A model generated the notes under the pieces. That model was not told the origin of the DNA. It did not search any database and saw only the letters and a program-made list of their open reading frames with translations. This document shows positions 33,171 through 42,400 of a stretch of DNA of 57,290 nucleotides, one piece after another. The position numbers and the translations under genes are program-made. The stretch is from Glycomyces algeriensis (GTDB lineage: Bacteria > Actinomycetota > Actinomycetes > Mycobacteriales > Micromonosporaceae). Position 1 is the first letter of the stretch. Every line of letters begins with the position of its first letter. Location: positions 1 through 57,290 of the forward strand of contig NZ_JAPZVR010000024.1 of NCBI RefSeq assembly GCF_027622855.1, written 5' to 3'.

Positions 33171-33216
33171 CCGGGGTCTCTCCGTATCGGCGGCGGTTCG
33201 GCCCGCCGCGAAGTCC

Positions 33217-33759
33217 TTAGTGGTCGTGCCGGACGACCGGCCAGTCGATGTCGGTGTCGGCGGTCTTGTTGAAGTAGTTGGTGAAGACCTGGAGTGCGAC
33301 GGTGGCGACCACTTCGGCGATCTCCTCATCGGAGAGCCCGGCTTCGCGGGCGGCCTTCAGATCGGCGTCGTCCACGCCGCCCTTGCTGCGCAGCACGGCT
33401 TTCGCGAACGCCAGGGCCGCAGCCGTCTTCGGCTCGTCGGCCTCGCCCCGGCGCGCGGCCGCGATCTGGTCCTGGTCGAGCCGGCCGCGCTTCTGGCCGA
33501 GGAAGGTGTGGGCGGAGAGGCAGTAGTCGCAGCCGTTCTCTTGCGCCACAAGGAGAGACAGCCGCTCGCGCAGGTGCACCGGGAGCACTCCGGCGGCGAG
33601 CGCACCGGAGAAGCCGAGGTATCCCTTGAGGACGGCCGGGCTGTTGGCCATCGCCTTCGTCATGTTCGGGGTGCGGCCGAGGGACTGCTGGACGCCCGCG
33701 AGGAGGTCGGCGGTCTCGTCGGCGGCGGTCTCGGGCTGGATCAGGGGGAGGCGTGACAT
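33217..33759 (-). CDS. carboxymuconolactone decarboxylase / AhpD-like protein
   Basis: 180 residues. Carries the redox motif CDYC in LVAQENGCDYCLSAHTFLG, as in AhpD-type peroxidase adaptor proteins. The surrounding helices (RERLSLLVA; DEEIAEVVATVALQVFTNYF) are typical of the family. It likely reduces or detoxifies peroxides. ATG 33759 has GAAAGG upstream and is preferred to ATG 33774. A 26-bp palindrome lies 20 bases upstream, shared with the divergent CGNR regulator gene. Confidence 0.87.
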   Translation of the reverse strand: MSRLPLIQPETAADETADLLAGVQQSLGRTPNMTKAMANSPAVLKGYLGFSGALAAGVLPVHLRERLSLLVAQENGCDYCLSAHTFLGQKRGRLDQDQIAAARRGEADEPKTAAALAFAKAVLRSKGGVDDADLKAAREAGLSDEEIAEVVATVALQVFTNYFNKTADTDIDWPVVRHDH

Positions 33760-33778
33760 GGGGTGGCCTTTCATCCTT

Positions 33779-33804
33779 AACCGTCTAACTTCATTTAGAC
33801 GGTT
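33779..33804. promoter_or_regulatory. 26-bp palindromic operator in the AhpD/CGNR divergent region
   Basis: AACCGTCTAA-N6-TTAGACGGTT: perfect 10-bp arms. Positioned between the AhpD-like start (33759) and the CGNR gene (33871). It probably controls the minus-strand AhpD-HPP-DUF1348 unit. Confidence 0.7.
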
Positions 33805-33835
33805 TCACAGGGAGAAGGCTAGCGCCACACGACAA

Positions 33836-33870
33836 CCGGCTACAAGAGCTTTACCGGTTACAATTGCGAG
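33836..33870 (+). promoter_or_regulatory. direct repeats and leaderless -10 box of the CGNR gene
   Basis: CCGGCTACAA at 33836-33845 and CCGGTTACAA at 33854-33863, 18 bases apart. TACAAT (33859-33864) lies six bases before ATG 33871. The repeats cover the presumed core promoter. Confidence 0.45.
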
Positions 33871-34392
33871 ATGGCCATCACGCGACCGCTCTCCGGGGAG
33901 CCGCTGCCGCTCGACCTCCTCGACACCGTCTGGATGTCGAACGGCGCGCCCTTCGACATGTTCGGAGTGCCTGGGGCCCTGCGCGACTGGCTCGACGGCC
34001 ACGACCTCCCCGCCGACGCCCCCGAGGCCGAAGTGCGCGAGCACCTCACCGAGGCCCGCGAGTCGATCCGCGCGGTCCTCCAGCGGGAGGAAGGCGGCGA
34101 AGCCAGGCTCAACGCGGTCCTCGCCCACGGCACCCGGCGCCTTCAACTCTTCGAAGGCCGGCCCGCGGCCGTGGACGAAGTCGACGACCCCGCCCGCCTG
34201 CCGGGCTGGCGCTGCGCCGTCGAGTTCCTCGACCTCTTCGAGCGCAAGGCGGACCGCATCCGCAAGTGCGCCAACCACGAGTGCATCCTCTGGTATCTCG
34301 ACACCACCCGAAACGGCAGCCGCCGCTGGCACTCCATGGAGACCTGCGGCAACCGGGCCAAGGCTGTCCGCTACCACCAGCGACACGCCTGA
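33871..34392 (+). CDS. CGNR zinc-finger (ABATE-domain) regulator
   Basis: 173 residues. The C-terminal CGNR zinc finger is complete: CANHEC, then a spacer, then METCGNRAKAVRYHQRHA. The N-terminal part is the stress-linked ABATE domain. Such proteins are transcription factors. Its divergent orientation to the AhpD-like gene, with a palindrome between them, suggests that it regulates that gene set. Leaderless start after TACAAT. Confidence 0.87.
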   Translation: MAITRPLSGEPLPLDLLDTVWMSNGAPFDMFGVPGALRDWLDGHDLPADAPEAEVREHLTEARESIRAVLQREEGGEARLNAVLAHGTRRLQLFEGRPAAVDEVDDPARLPGWRCAVEFLDLFERKADRIRKCANHECILWYLDTTRNGSRRWHSMETCGNRAKAVRYHQRHA

Positions 34393-34425
34393 GCACTTCT
34401 CGCCGAGGTCGCGCGAACCCGATCA

Positions 34426-34450
34426 GTGCTACACTGAATATGTGCTACAC
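34426..34450 (+). promoter_or_regulatory. direct repeats upstream of vapBC
   Basis: GTGCTACAC at 34426-34434 and 34442-34450, 16 bases apart, directly before the antitoxin start. Each contains a TACAC -10-like core. A likely site for autorepression by the VapBC complex. Confidence 0.5.
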
Positions 34451-34463
34451 GGATGGAGGGGAC

Positions 34464-34697
34464 ATGGCAAACCTTACGCTTAGTCTTGACGACGACCTGC
34501 TGCGACGTGCGCGCATGAGGGCGCTTGAGCTTGACACGACAGTGAACGCTATGGTCCGCGACTACCTCGAGGGCCTCGCAGGTGAGGACCCCGCGCGGCA
34601 GGCGCTCGCCGACTTCCTGGACCTCGCGGACCAGGTCTCGGCTTCAAGCGGTCCCGAGGGCCACAACTGGAGTCGCGAGGATCTCTATGAGCGGTAG
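34464..34697 (+). CDS. vapB: VapB-type antitoxin
   Basis: 77 residues. The N-terminus is a ribbon-helix-helix-like DNA-binding segment (ANLTLSLDDDLLRRARMRAL, then NAMVRDYLEGLAG). The C-terminus is charged and would bind VapC. GGAGGGGAC lies just before ATG 34464; an in-frame ATG at 34440 lies within the repeats and is less likely. It overlaps vapC by 11 bases. Confidence 0.8.
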   Translation: MANLTLSLDDDLLRRARMRALELDTTVNAMVRDYLEGLAGEDPARQALADFLDLADQVSASSGPEGHNWSREDLYER

Positions 34698-35097
34698 GGC
34701 CTTCCTCGACACGAACGTCTTGGTCTACGCGGTCGACGACGCTGACCCCGCGAAGAAGAAGATCGCTCGAACGCTGCTTGCGCAGGCCGACGGACTCGTG
34801 CTTTCCGCCCAGGTTTTGAACGAGTTCTACGTGACGGTCACGAGGAAGCTCAAGCCGGCGATCGAACCCGAGACGGCGGCCCACATGGTCCGGAACCTGG
34901 CGCGGATCCACTGCGTCGCCGTAGACGCCCAGCTGGTCCAGCTCGCACTTCGAGCCGGTCAGCGCTGGCAGTTGTCGCACTGGGACTCCCTGGTGATCGA
35001 AGCAGCACGGCAGGCCGGATGCTCGCGAGTGCTCACCGAAGACCTGGCGACCGGCGCGGAATACAACGGCCTCGTCATCGAGAACCCGTTCGCCTGA
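34687..35097 (+). CDS. vapC: VapC PIN-domain RNase toxin
   Basis: 136 residues. The four acidic PIN residues are visible: Asp in AFLDTNVLVYA, Glu in QVLNEFYV, Asp in SHWDSLVIEAA and Asp in VLTEDLATG. It should cleave a specific RNA unless bound by VapB. Starts inside the vapB gene. The toxin seems intact. A frameshifted HigA-like gene follows 36 bases downstream. Confidence 0.88.
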   Translation: MSGRAFLDTNVLVYAVDDADPAKKKIARTLLAQADGLVLSAQVLNEFYVTVTRKLKPAIEPETAAHMVRNLARIHCVAVDAQLVQLALRAGQRWQLSHWDSLVIEAARQAGCSRVLTEDLATGAEYNGLVIENPFA

Positions 35098-35133
35098 ACA
35101 CGGCTTGCCGGGGTTCTCGGGAAGGGGAGACCG

Positions 35134-35429
35134 ATGGAAGCTTTGATGCCGCCGATTCACCCGGGGAGATCCTTGCCGGGGAGTTTCTGGAGCCGCTTGG
35201 CGTCTCGCAGTACCGGCTTGCGATGGCGATCGGGGTTCCGCCGCGGCGGATCAACGAGATCGTGCACGGCAAGCGGCGCATCAGCGCCGACACCGCCCTG
35301 CGGCTCGCGCGGTACTTCGGCACCTCCGACCGGTTCTGGATGAACCTCCAGAACCGCTTCGACCTCGAGATCGAGCGCGACCGCCTCGGCAGCGACCTTC
35401 GCCGGATCAAACCGTTCGCGGCCGCTTAG
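35134..35429 (+). pseudogene. HigA-family antitoxin, frameshifted, without a HigB partner
   Basis: The reading frame from ATG 35134 gives MEALMPPIHPG and then leaves the family. Shifting the frame at the G run 35163-35166 restores EILAGEFLEPLGVSQYRLA, the helix-turn-helix (IGVPPRRINEIVHGKRRISA) and a normal end at 35429. One G appears to be missing (four instead of five). GAAGGGGAGA precedes the start. HigA is usually encoded after its toxin HigB, but here VapC is upstream. It could be a true pseudogene or a sequence error. Confidence 0.75.
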
Positions 35430-36589
35430 GCCTCTTGACAGAGGATCGCGGCGTGGGCTTCTCGTAGCCGCGTGAGTACCAGGGTCGCTTCGTTGGGGCC
35501 CTTCAACTTCAGCTGTTTCCGCAGGGCCGCCGGGTCGATGCCCGTTCCTCGCTGCTTGATCGTCAGGCGGCCGATGCCGCGCTCCGCCAGCAGGGCCTTG
35601 AGCTTCTTCGGGTGGAGGGGCCAGACCTCCTCCACCTTCCAGGCCCTCGCGAACGGGGTCTCCCGCAGTTCGTCGCTGTACAGGTAGGCGATGGTCTCGT
35701 TCGCCGTATGCGCCTCCAACTGCTCCGCGAGTTCGGCCACAAGGCCGGCCCGGATGACCGCGCCGTCCGGTTCGTAAAGGTATGCCGCGACCTCGCCCAC
35801 GGGCGCCTTCTCCTCGCCGCTGCCGGTCAGCTCGTGCCACTCGCCCGCCTTGCACAGGCTCGCCCTGCGCGGGACCTCCGCCGCTTCGCCCAGCCACAGG
35901 CACGCCTCGACAACGTCCCGGTCGACCGACACCCATTCCGCTTCGGCCCCTTCGGGAATCCACTCGTGGCTGATGCCCGGGCCGAGCTTCAGCGCGGCGA
36001 AACCGGTCGTGGCCATGTGCGCCAGGAGGTCGTTCAGTGGCGGCGAGTACTCGGCCGGGTTGAAGTGCCGTCCGGCGCCTGACCGGCGCGCCGGGTCCGC
36101 GAACGCCGACTCCAGCAGCGGGGTGCTGAGCGCGTCGCCGACTTCGACGCCGACCGCGAGTCCCGCGGCCTCGGCGTTCGCCCTCGCGTACTCGGCCGTC
36201 GCCTCGTTCAGGTCCACGGCCTCGACCCGCAGGCCCGCCTCGGCGAACGCCAGGGCTTCGGTGCCGAGCCCGCAGCACAAGTCCGTCACCGCCGCCGCGT
36301 GCCGCGCGAACCGCGCCGCCCGGCGCTCGGCCACGACCCACCGCGTGGCCTGCTCCAGACCCGCCCGGGTGAAGTACAGGGACGCCGCGCGGTCGCCGAA
36401 CTTGCCGCGGGCCTGCTCCCGCAGCTCCGCGAGGGTCAGGGCCGCCGCCGCCAGGTCGGGTGCGACGCCGGCCTTCCGCAGGGTGAGCGGCGCCCGGTCG
36501 CCGTCGCGGCGCAGGGCGTCGGCCGCTTGCGTCTGGAGCTCGGGGCGGGCCTTGAGGGCGGCGAGCAGGCTGGTGTCCACGTGCTTCAT
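35426..36589 (-). CDS. class I SAM-dependent methyltransferase, THUMP-like C-terminus
   Basis: 387 residues. The SAM-binding motif I is AAVTDLCCGLGTEALAFAEA with VEAVDLNEATAEYARANA after it. The C-terminal segment (WPLHPKKLKALLAERGIGRL; TIKQRGTGIDPAALRKQL; LVLTR) is the THUMP-like domain of this actinobacterial family, suggesting an RNA substrate. The gene ends against the HigA remnant (four-base overlap). Its start region faces the groES promoter with its CIRCE elements. Confidence 0.85.
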   Translation of the reverse strand: MKHVDTSLLAALKARPELQTQAADALRRDGDRAPLTLRKAGVAPDLAAAALTLAELREQARGKFGDRAASLYFTRAGLEQATRWVVAERRAARFARHAAAVTDLCCGLGTEALAFAEAGLRVEAVDLNEATAEYARANAEAAGLAVGVEVGDALSTPLLESAFADPARRSGAGRHFNPAEYSPPLNDLLAHMATTGFAALKLGPGISHEWIPEGAEAEWVSVDRDVVEACLWLGEAAEVPRRASLCKAGEWHELTGSGEEKAPVGEVAAYLYEPDGAVIRAGLVAELAEQLEAHTANETIAYLYSDELRETPFARAWKVEEVWPLHPKKLKALLAERGIGRLTIKQRGTGIDPAALRKQLKLKGPNEATLVLTRLREAHAAILCQEA

Positions 36590-36647
36590 GGTATGACGTT
36601 GGAGACCCGGTGTTGACGGTCCCCACCTGGGCGAACTAACTTACGCC

Positions 36648-36674
36648 TTAGCACTCGCAGACCGAGATTGCTAA
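36648..36674. promoter_or_regulatory. CIRCE element 1 upstream of groES
   Basis: TTAGCACTC-N9-GATTGCTAA, one mismatch from the palindromic consensus. HrcA repressor site for heat-shock control. Confidence 0.88.
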
Positions 36675-36688
36675 GCGCTATGATCGGC

Positions 36689-36715
36689 TTGGCACTCTCG
36701 CCTCGAGAGTGCCAA
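36689..36715. promoter_or_regulatory. CIRCE element 2 upstream of groES
   Basis: TTGGCACTC-N9-GAGTGCCAA, a perfect 9-bp inverted repeat with one symmetrical change from consensus. Fourteen bases after element 1. Confidence 0.9.
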
Positions 36716-36808
36716 CAGCCACGGGCCGGTGCCTCGGCACCCGCGACGACGAGACCCGCGCCGTCGTGGCGTATATCCGTATTGAACACGCAGGTTTGGA
36801 GAAACCAA

Positions 36809-37108
36809 GTGAGCAAGGCTGCCATCAAGCCGCTGGGCGACCGCATCGTGGTCCAGGCGAACGAGGCCGAGACCACCACCGCCTCTGGTCTGGTCATCCC
36901 GGACACCGCCAAGGAGAAGCCCCAGGAGGGCACCGTTCTGGCCGTGGGCCCGGGCGCCTTCGACGACAAGGGCAACCGCCTCCCGATCGACGTGAAGGTC
37001 GGCGACGTGGTCATCTACTCCAAGTACGGCGGGACCGAGGTCAAGTACAACGGCGAGGAGTACCTCGTCCTGTCCTCGCGCGACGTCCTCGCGGTCGTCG
37101 AGAACTAG
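36809..37108 (+). CDS. groES: co-chaperonin GroES
   Basis: 99 residues. The 10-kDa lid of the chaperonin: [36 protein letters not shown] (mobile loop), [20 protein letters not shown] and a terminal [11 protein letters not shown] 36809 has GGAG upstream. Transcribed from the promoter with two CIRCE elements, upstream of groEL after 84 bases. Confidence 0.96.
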   Translation: MSKAAIKPLGDRIVVQANEAETTTASGLVIPDTAKEKPQEGTVLAVGPGAFDDKGNRLPIDVKVGDVVIYSKYGGTEVKYNGEEYLVLSSRDVLAVVEN

Positions 37109-38827
<1,719 letters not shown>

Positions 38828-38858
38828 CGGGAGCTGACCCGAGCAGTGCCGCACGACA

Positions 38859-38889
38859 GCAAGGCCGCCGACCTCGTCGGCGGCCTTGC
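38859..38889 (+). terminator. 14-bp stem terminator after groEL
   Basis: Perfect arms 38859-38872 and 38876-38889 (GCAAGGCCGCCGAC) with a CTC loop, 32 bases after the stop. Confidence 0.75.
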
Positions 38890-38963
38890 CGCGTCTCCGG
38901 GTCCCGGTCGAGCCTGGTTTAGCCGCAGGTCGGTCAGGGGGTCGGAACCCCAAGTGTCAACAT

Positions 38964-38991
38964 CCCGACAGTTAGTCGCACAACTGTCGGG
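38964..38991. promoter_or_regulatory. inverted repeat downstream of groEL
   Basis: CCCGACAGTT-N8-AACTGTCGGG: perfect 10-bp arms, lying in the 300-base gap between groEL and the convergent ATPase gene. Since no promoter is needed in this convergent gap, its role is unclear; a small RNA or protein-binding site is possible. Nothing else but two terminators is seen in the gap. Confidence 0.45.
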
Positions 38992-39006
38992 AAACCGATA
39001 GAGTTC

Positions 39007-39050
39007 AAGTGCCTTCGCGGCCTTTGGGGATCGGAGCCGCGAAGGCACTT
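39007..39050 (-). terminator. 15-bp stem terminator of the ABC-class ATPase gene
   Basis: Perfect arms 39007-39021 and 39036-39050 (AAGTGCCTTCGCGGC) with a 14-base loop and A/T-rich ends on both sides. Confidence 0.7.
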
Positions 39051-39126
39051 TTATTCCTGCAATCGGGTGGTTCGCCCCGGCCTGGACTGGGGCCTGTGAA
39101 ACACCGCGAACCGCATGGGACGCAAC

Positions 39127-40863
39127 TCATTCGCCGCTCTGGCGCACCCGCAGCTCCCGCATCCGGTTGAGCGTCGCGGCCACCTCGTACCGGCGCGGCA
39201 CCGCCAGGTCGATGTCGCGGATCCGCAAGAGCTCCGCCGCCCCGCCGGCGTCCAACGCCTCGTCCAGGCGATCCAATGCTTCCGCGACCGTGGCGGCCCC
39301 GTCGATCCAGCCGTGCTGCACGGCCGCCTCGATCGCCAGGCCGATCCCCGTGGTCATCGCCGGGTCGGTGATCTGCTCCACCGATCGCACGTCCACATCG
39401 GACTCGCCGAACCGCAGCCCGTCCGTGCCCCCGGCCTTGATCTTCTGCTTCCCGCGCGACTCGGACGACACCGACTGCGGGTCGATCACCCGCGCCCGCG
39501 GCATCCGGAACCCCTCGGCCTCGACCCGCCGCCCGGTCGGCGTGGCCGCGAGGGCCTTCGCCCGCTCCGTCACGTCTTCGGGCCGGTAGGCGTCCATCAG
39601 GATCACCCGGTCGGCCACGTCCATGTAGTCGCCCGAGCCGCCCATGACGAGGATCGTCGCCACCCCGTGCTCGTCGGACATCGACCGCACGAGGTCCACC
39701 AGCGGCGTGAGCGGCTCCCGGTCCTTCGCCACGAGCTCCTGCATCCGCGCGTCCCGGATCATCAGGTTCGTCGCCGCCGTGTCCTCGTCGATCAGGAGCG
39801 CCTTCGCGCCCGCCTCGAGCGCCTCCACCACCGCGGCCGCCTGCGAGGTCGACCCCGACGCGTTCTCGGTCGTGAAGTGCCTGGTGTCGTCGCCGCTCGG
39901 CAGGTGGTCCACGAACGCGTGCACGTCCACGCCCGTCACCGCGCGCCCGTCCTCGGCCCGGATCTTCACCGCCGACCGGTCCGCGACCACGAACTCCCGC
40001 CCGTCCCCGGGCATGTGGTCCCACACCCCGGACTCCAAGGCCCGCAACAGGGTCGACTTGCCGTGGAACCCGCCGCCGACGATCAACGTCACGCCCGGCC
40101 CGATCCCCATGCCGCGCACGGTCCCCGCATGCGGCAGCTCGAACTCGACCGCCATCGACTCCGGGCTCGCGAACGGCACCCCCGCTTCCAGCGGCCTGTC
40201 GTCCACGCCAGAGCGCCGGGCGAGCATGGCCCCGTCCGCTACGAACGCGACCAGTCCTGAGGCCGCCACGGCCTCCCTGAGGGCCTTCACGTCGTCCGCG
40301 TGGCGCGTCCACACCAGCACGTCCTCCTCGCTCACCGAGAGCGCCTCGTCGGCCGTGTCCGGCAGGACCTCGCACAGCAGCCGCGCGGCCTGCCGGCCCG
40401 CGATCCGCCGCCCGTGCCCGGGGAACTGCGCGCCGAGCCGGAACACCACCGACCCGTCCGCGCCCACGGTGCACGAGGCCCGCCGCAGGATCTCCTGCCC
40501 GCCCCCGTCGATCCGCAGGTCCCTTGTGGGGCAAGCCCGCCGCAGCCGCTTCGCGAGCAGCACCGCCAGCGCCTCGCGCCGCTCCGGCGTCGCGTACCAG
40601 TCCGAGGCGAGGTCGGCGGCGTCCGCGTCGAACTCGAGCGCCACCCGGCTCGGCGGCGCGTACGGGTCCGACTGGACCCGTGAAATGTCCAGAATCGCCG
40701 GTCCTGCCCACCATTTGCCACGCAAGGATTTATATCGGCCGTAACTCGTACCTTCCAGGGCCGTTAGTTCGTTAGACAAGTCATGGCGAGGTGGATGTGA
40801 ACGATGGTCACCAAAATCGCGGGACTCGGCTCGGTACGGTCGTCCGCCTCTTCGCTGTGTCAT
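39127..40863 (-). CDS. predicted ATPase of the ABC class (P-loop, COG3044-like)
   Basis: About 578 residues. A P-loop VGGGFHGKSTLLRALESG is followed by LLIDEDTAATNLMIRD (Walker B with a following Thr/Asn-rich sensor) and VMGGSGDYMDVADRVI, the arrangement of the poorly characterised ABC-class ATPase family that lacks transporter domains. The N-terminal part (ILDISRVQSDPYAPPS) also fits. The start is uncertain: ATG 40863 is used, but no ribosome-binding site is clear and conserved-looking sequence begins nearer LEGTSYGRYKSLRG. Function unknown. Confidence 0.8.
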   Translation of the reverse strand: MTQRRGGRPYRAESRDFGDHRSHPPRHDLSNELTALEGTSYGRYKSLRGKWWAGPAILDISRVQSDPYAPPSRVALEFDADAADLASDWYATPERREALAVLLAKRLRRACPTRDLRIDGGGQEILRRASCTVGADGSVVFRLGAQFPGHGRRIAGRQAARLLCEVLPDTADEALSVSEEDVLVWTRHADDVKALREAVAASGLVAFVADGAMLARRSGVDDRPLEAGVPFASPESMAVEFELPHAGTVRGMGIGPGVTLIVGGGFHGKSTLLRALESGVWDHMPGDGREFVVADRSAVKIRAEDGRAVTGVDVHAFVDHLPSGDDTRHFTTENASGSTSQAAAVVEALEAGAKALLIDEDTAATNLMIRDARMQELVAKDREPLTPLVDLVRSMSDEHGVATILVMGGSGDYMDVADRVILMDAYRPEDVTERAKALAATPTGRRVEAEGFRMPRARVIDPQSVSSESRGKQKIKAGGTDGLRFGESDVDVRSVEQITDPAMTTGIGLAIEAAVQHGWIDGAATVAEALDRLDEALDAGGAAELLRIRDIDLAVPRRYEVAATLNRMRELRVRQSGE

Positions 40864-41052
40864 GCCCCCAGTTTCCCATCCGGGTCGGGGATCTCGCTGC
40901 AAGCGAACCCGAACACCATGCGTCCACGCCCCGCCCCGGAATCCGCGAAAAGTCACTCGAAAAATCCGCGCGAACTCGCGTCATGGCGGCGGACCGCCTG
41001 CGTGCTGGTAACAGAGACACGCACGGCCTACCGCAGCGAAAGGTAGAACAAA

Positions 41053-41673
41053 GTGAGAACCGTACTGGTCTGTGTTAAGACTCCTCAAGCCGGACAGAAG
41101 ATCTCGGCCTGCGCGACCCGCATGGGCTTGGCGCAGGCGGTCAAGTCGGTCGAGGGCTCTCCCGAGCTGTTCCTCGAACTCGGGCGCCGCCAAGTGGACG
41201 TGGTGCTGGTCGACGTGGCCTTGGCCGCGCCCGACCCGGTCAAGTTCGTCAAGACCGTCCGCGCCCGCTCGCCCCGGACAGGGGTCCTCCTGTCCGGCGC
41301 GGCCGATCCGCGCACGGCGGCCATGGTGGTCGCCGCCGGCGCCCGGGGTGTCATCCGCACCCCGTCCAACAACTCCGACGACCTGCTGGTCGCGCTGGCG
41401 CAGGCGATCATGTTCGCCTCGCCGTCGCTCCAGCGGGTCACCGAGACCGTGCCGCGGCAGCGCTCGACGCTGCAGGGCATGAAGCTCACCGAACGCGAAC
41501 TCCAGGTCCTGCGGGGCATGAGCGAAGGGAAGTCCAACGCCGAGATCGGGCGCGACCTGTTCGTCTCCGAGGACACCGTCAAGACCCACGCGCGGCGCAT
41601 GTTCCGCAAGCTCGGCGCCCGCGACCGGGCCCACGCGGTGGCCGAGGCCTTCCGTTCGGGCCTCGTCTGCTGA
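41053..41673 (+). CDS. bldM: BldM-like atypical response regulator (LuxR-type HTH)
   Basis: 206 residues. The C-terminal LuxR-type domain (LTERELQVLRGMSEGKSNAE, then GRDLFVSEDTVKTHARRMFRKL and RAHAVAEAFRSGLV) closely resembles BldM, a developmental regulator that in Streptomyces is encoded near groES-groEL1. The N-terminal receiver domain is atypical: the acidic pocket that should follow the first beta strand reads VCVKTP, although an Asp remains in VVLVDVAL. It is therefore probably not controlled by phosphorylation. GTG 41053 follows AAAGGTAG. Orthology is inferred from the C-terminus and location. Confidence 0.75.
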   Translation: MRTVLVCVKTPQAGQKISACATRMGLAQAVKSVEGSPELFLELGRRQVDVVLVDVALAAPDPVKFVKTVRARSPRTGVLLSGAADPRTAAMVVAAGARGVIRTPSNNSDDLLVALAQAIMFASPSLQRVTETVPRQRSTLQGMKLTERELQVLRGMSEGKSNAEIGRDLFVSEDTVKTHARRMFRKLGARDRAHAVAEAFRSGLVC

Positions 41674-42400
41674 CCGTCCACTGACGGCGACGCGCCCCGA
41701 CTGGCAGGGACGGACGCGCCGCCCCCCGGAACGACACGCGCGCAGCAGGCGCCGCGGTGACCGGCAGGGTCACGCGCCTGGCGCGCACCAGAGCAGCACG
41801 CGCTTTCTCAAGCAGCACAAGCGAACGGTGACAACGACGGACCGAGGGATCCGCGGGGCGAGGGGGCCCCGCGGCACGGCCTTCGGACCGATCGACCGGG
41901 CACCGGCCCGCGCGACCCGGTGGTCTCAGGAGGCCGTCGCCACCGGGAAGCCGCCACGGCCGCCGGCCCGATCGTCCTCGGACGCTTGCGGTACGGGACG
42001 CCCATCGTCCCGGCCGAGCACGAGAGCATTGACGATCGCCTTGCGCGAGCCACTGTCCCGGCCCATCTCGAACAGGCCGCGGACCTGACTCGCGCGGCGA
42101 TCGTCGCGACCGGACGCGGAGGCGTCGGCACCCATCGCCGACCAATGCGCTGCCCGCCGCGACCGCATTGCCGCCAATCGACGCACCGACAACCGGCCCG
42201 TCTAGGACGGGCCGGTGAGCGGGCGCGCGCCGAAAACGCTGACGGTGTGCGGCGCCGCCCGAGTCGCTCGGCAGCGCCGATCCCGTGCGAGGGAACCGGT
42301 CGTGTCCGCGTTCGCCTCGGGCGTCAGACCGGCCGGCCTATGTGCGAAGCAGCTTGACGCGCACGGCACTCAGGCTGTATCCGTCTTCGGACGGTCGCCG
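41674..42400. other. 727-base region without a confident gene
   Basis: Between the BldM-like gene and the amidase. Open frames exist on both strands (for example 41926-42192 minus and 41920-42357 plus), but neither shows a convincing start, ribosome-binding site or family. The only clear element is the hairpin at 42192-42216. It may contain a long 3' UTR, a non-coding RNA or a decayed gene. Confidence 0.4.
42192..42216. terminator. 11-bp stem hairpin
   Basis: ACCGGCCCGTC-TAG-GACGGGCCGGT, a perfect 11-bp stem with three-base loop, no T run. Possible terminator for either side of the unassigned region. Confidence 0.55.

Noticed and set aside
41926..42192. Minus-strand ORF of 88 codons in the unassigned region
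   Set aside because: No ribosome-binding site, unusual composition and no recognisable family; kept only as part of the unassigned region.
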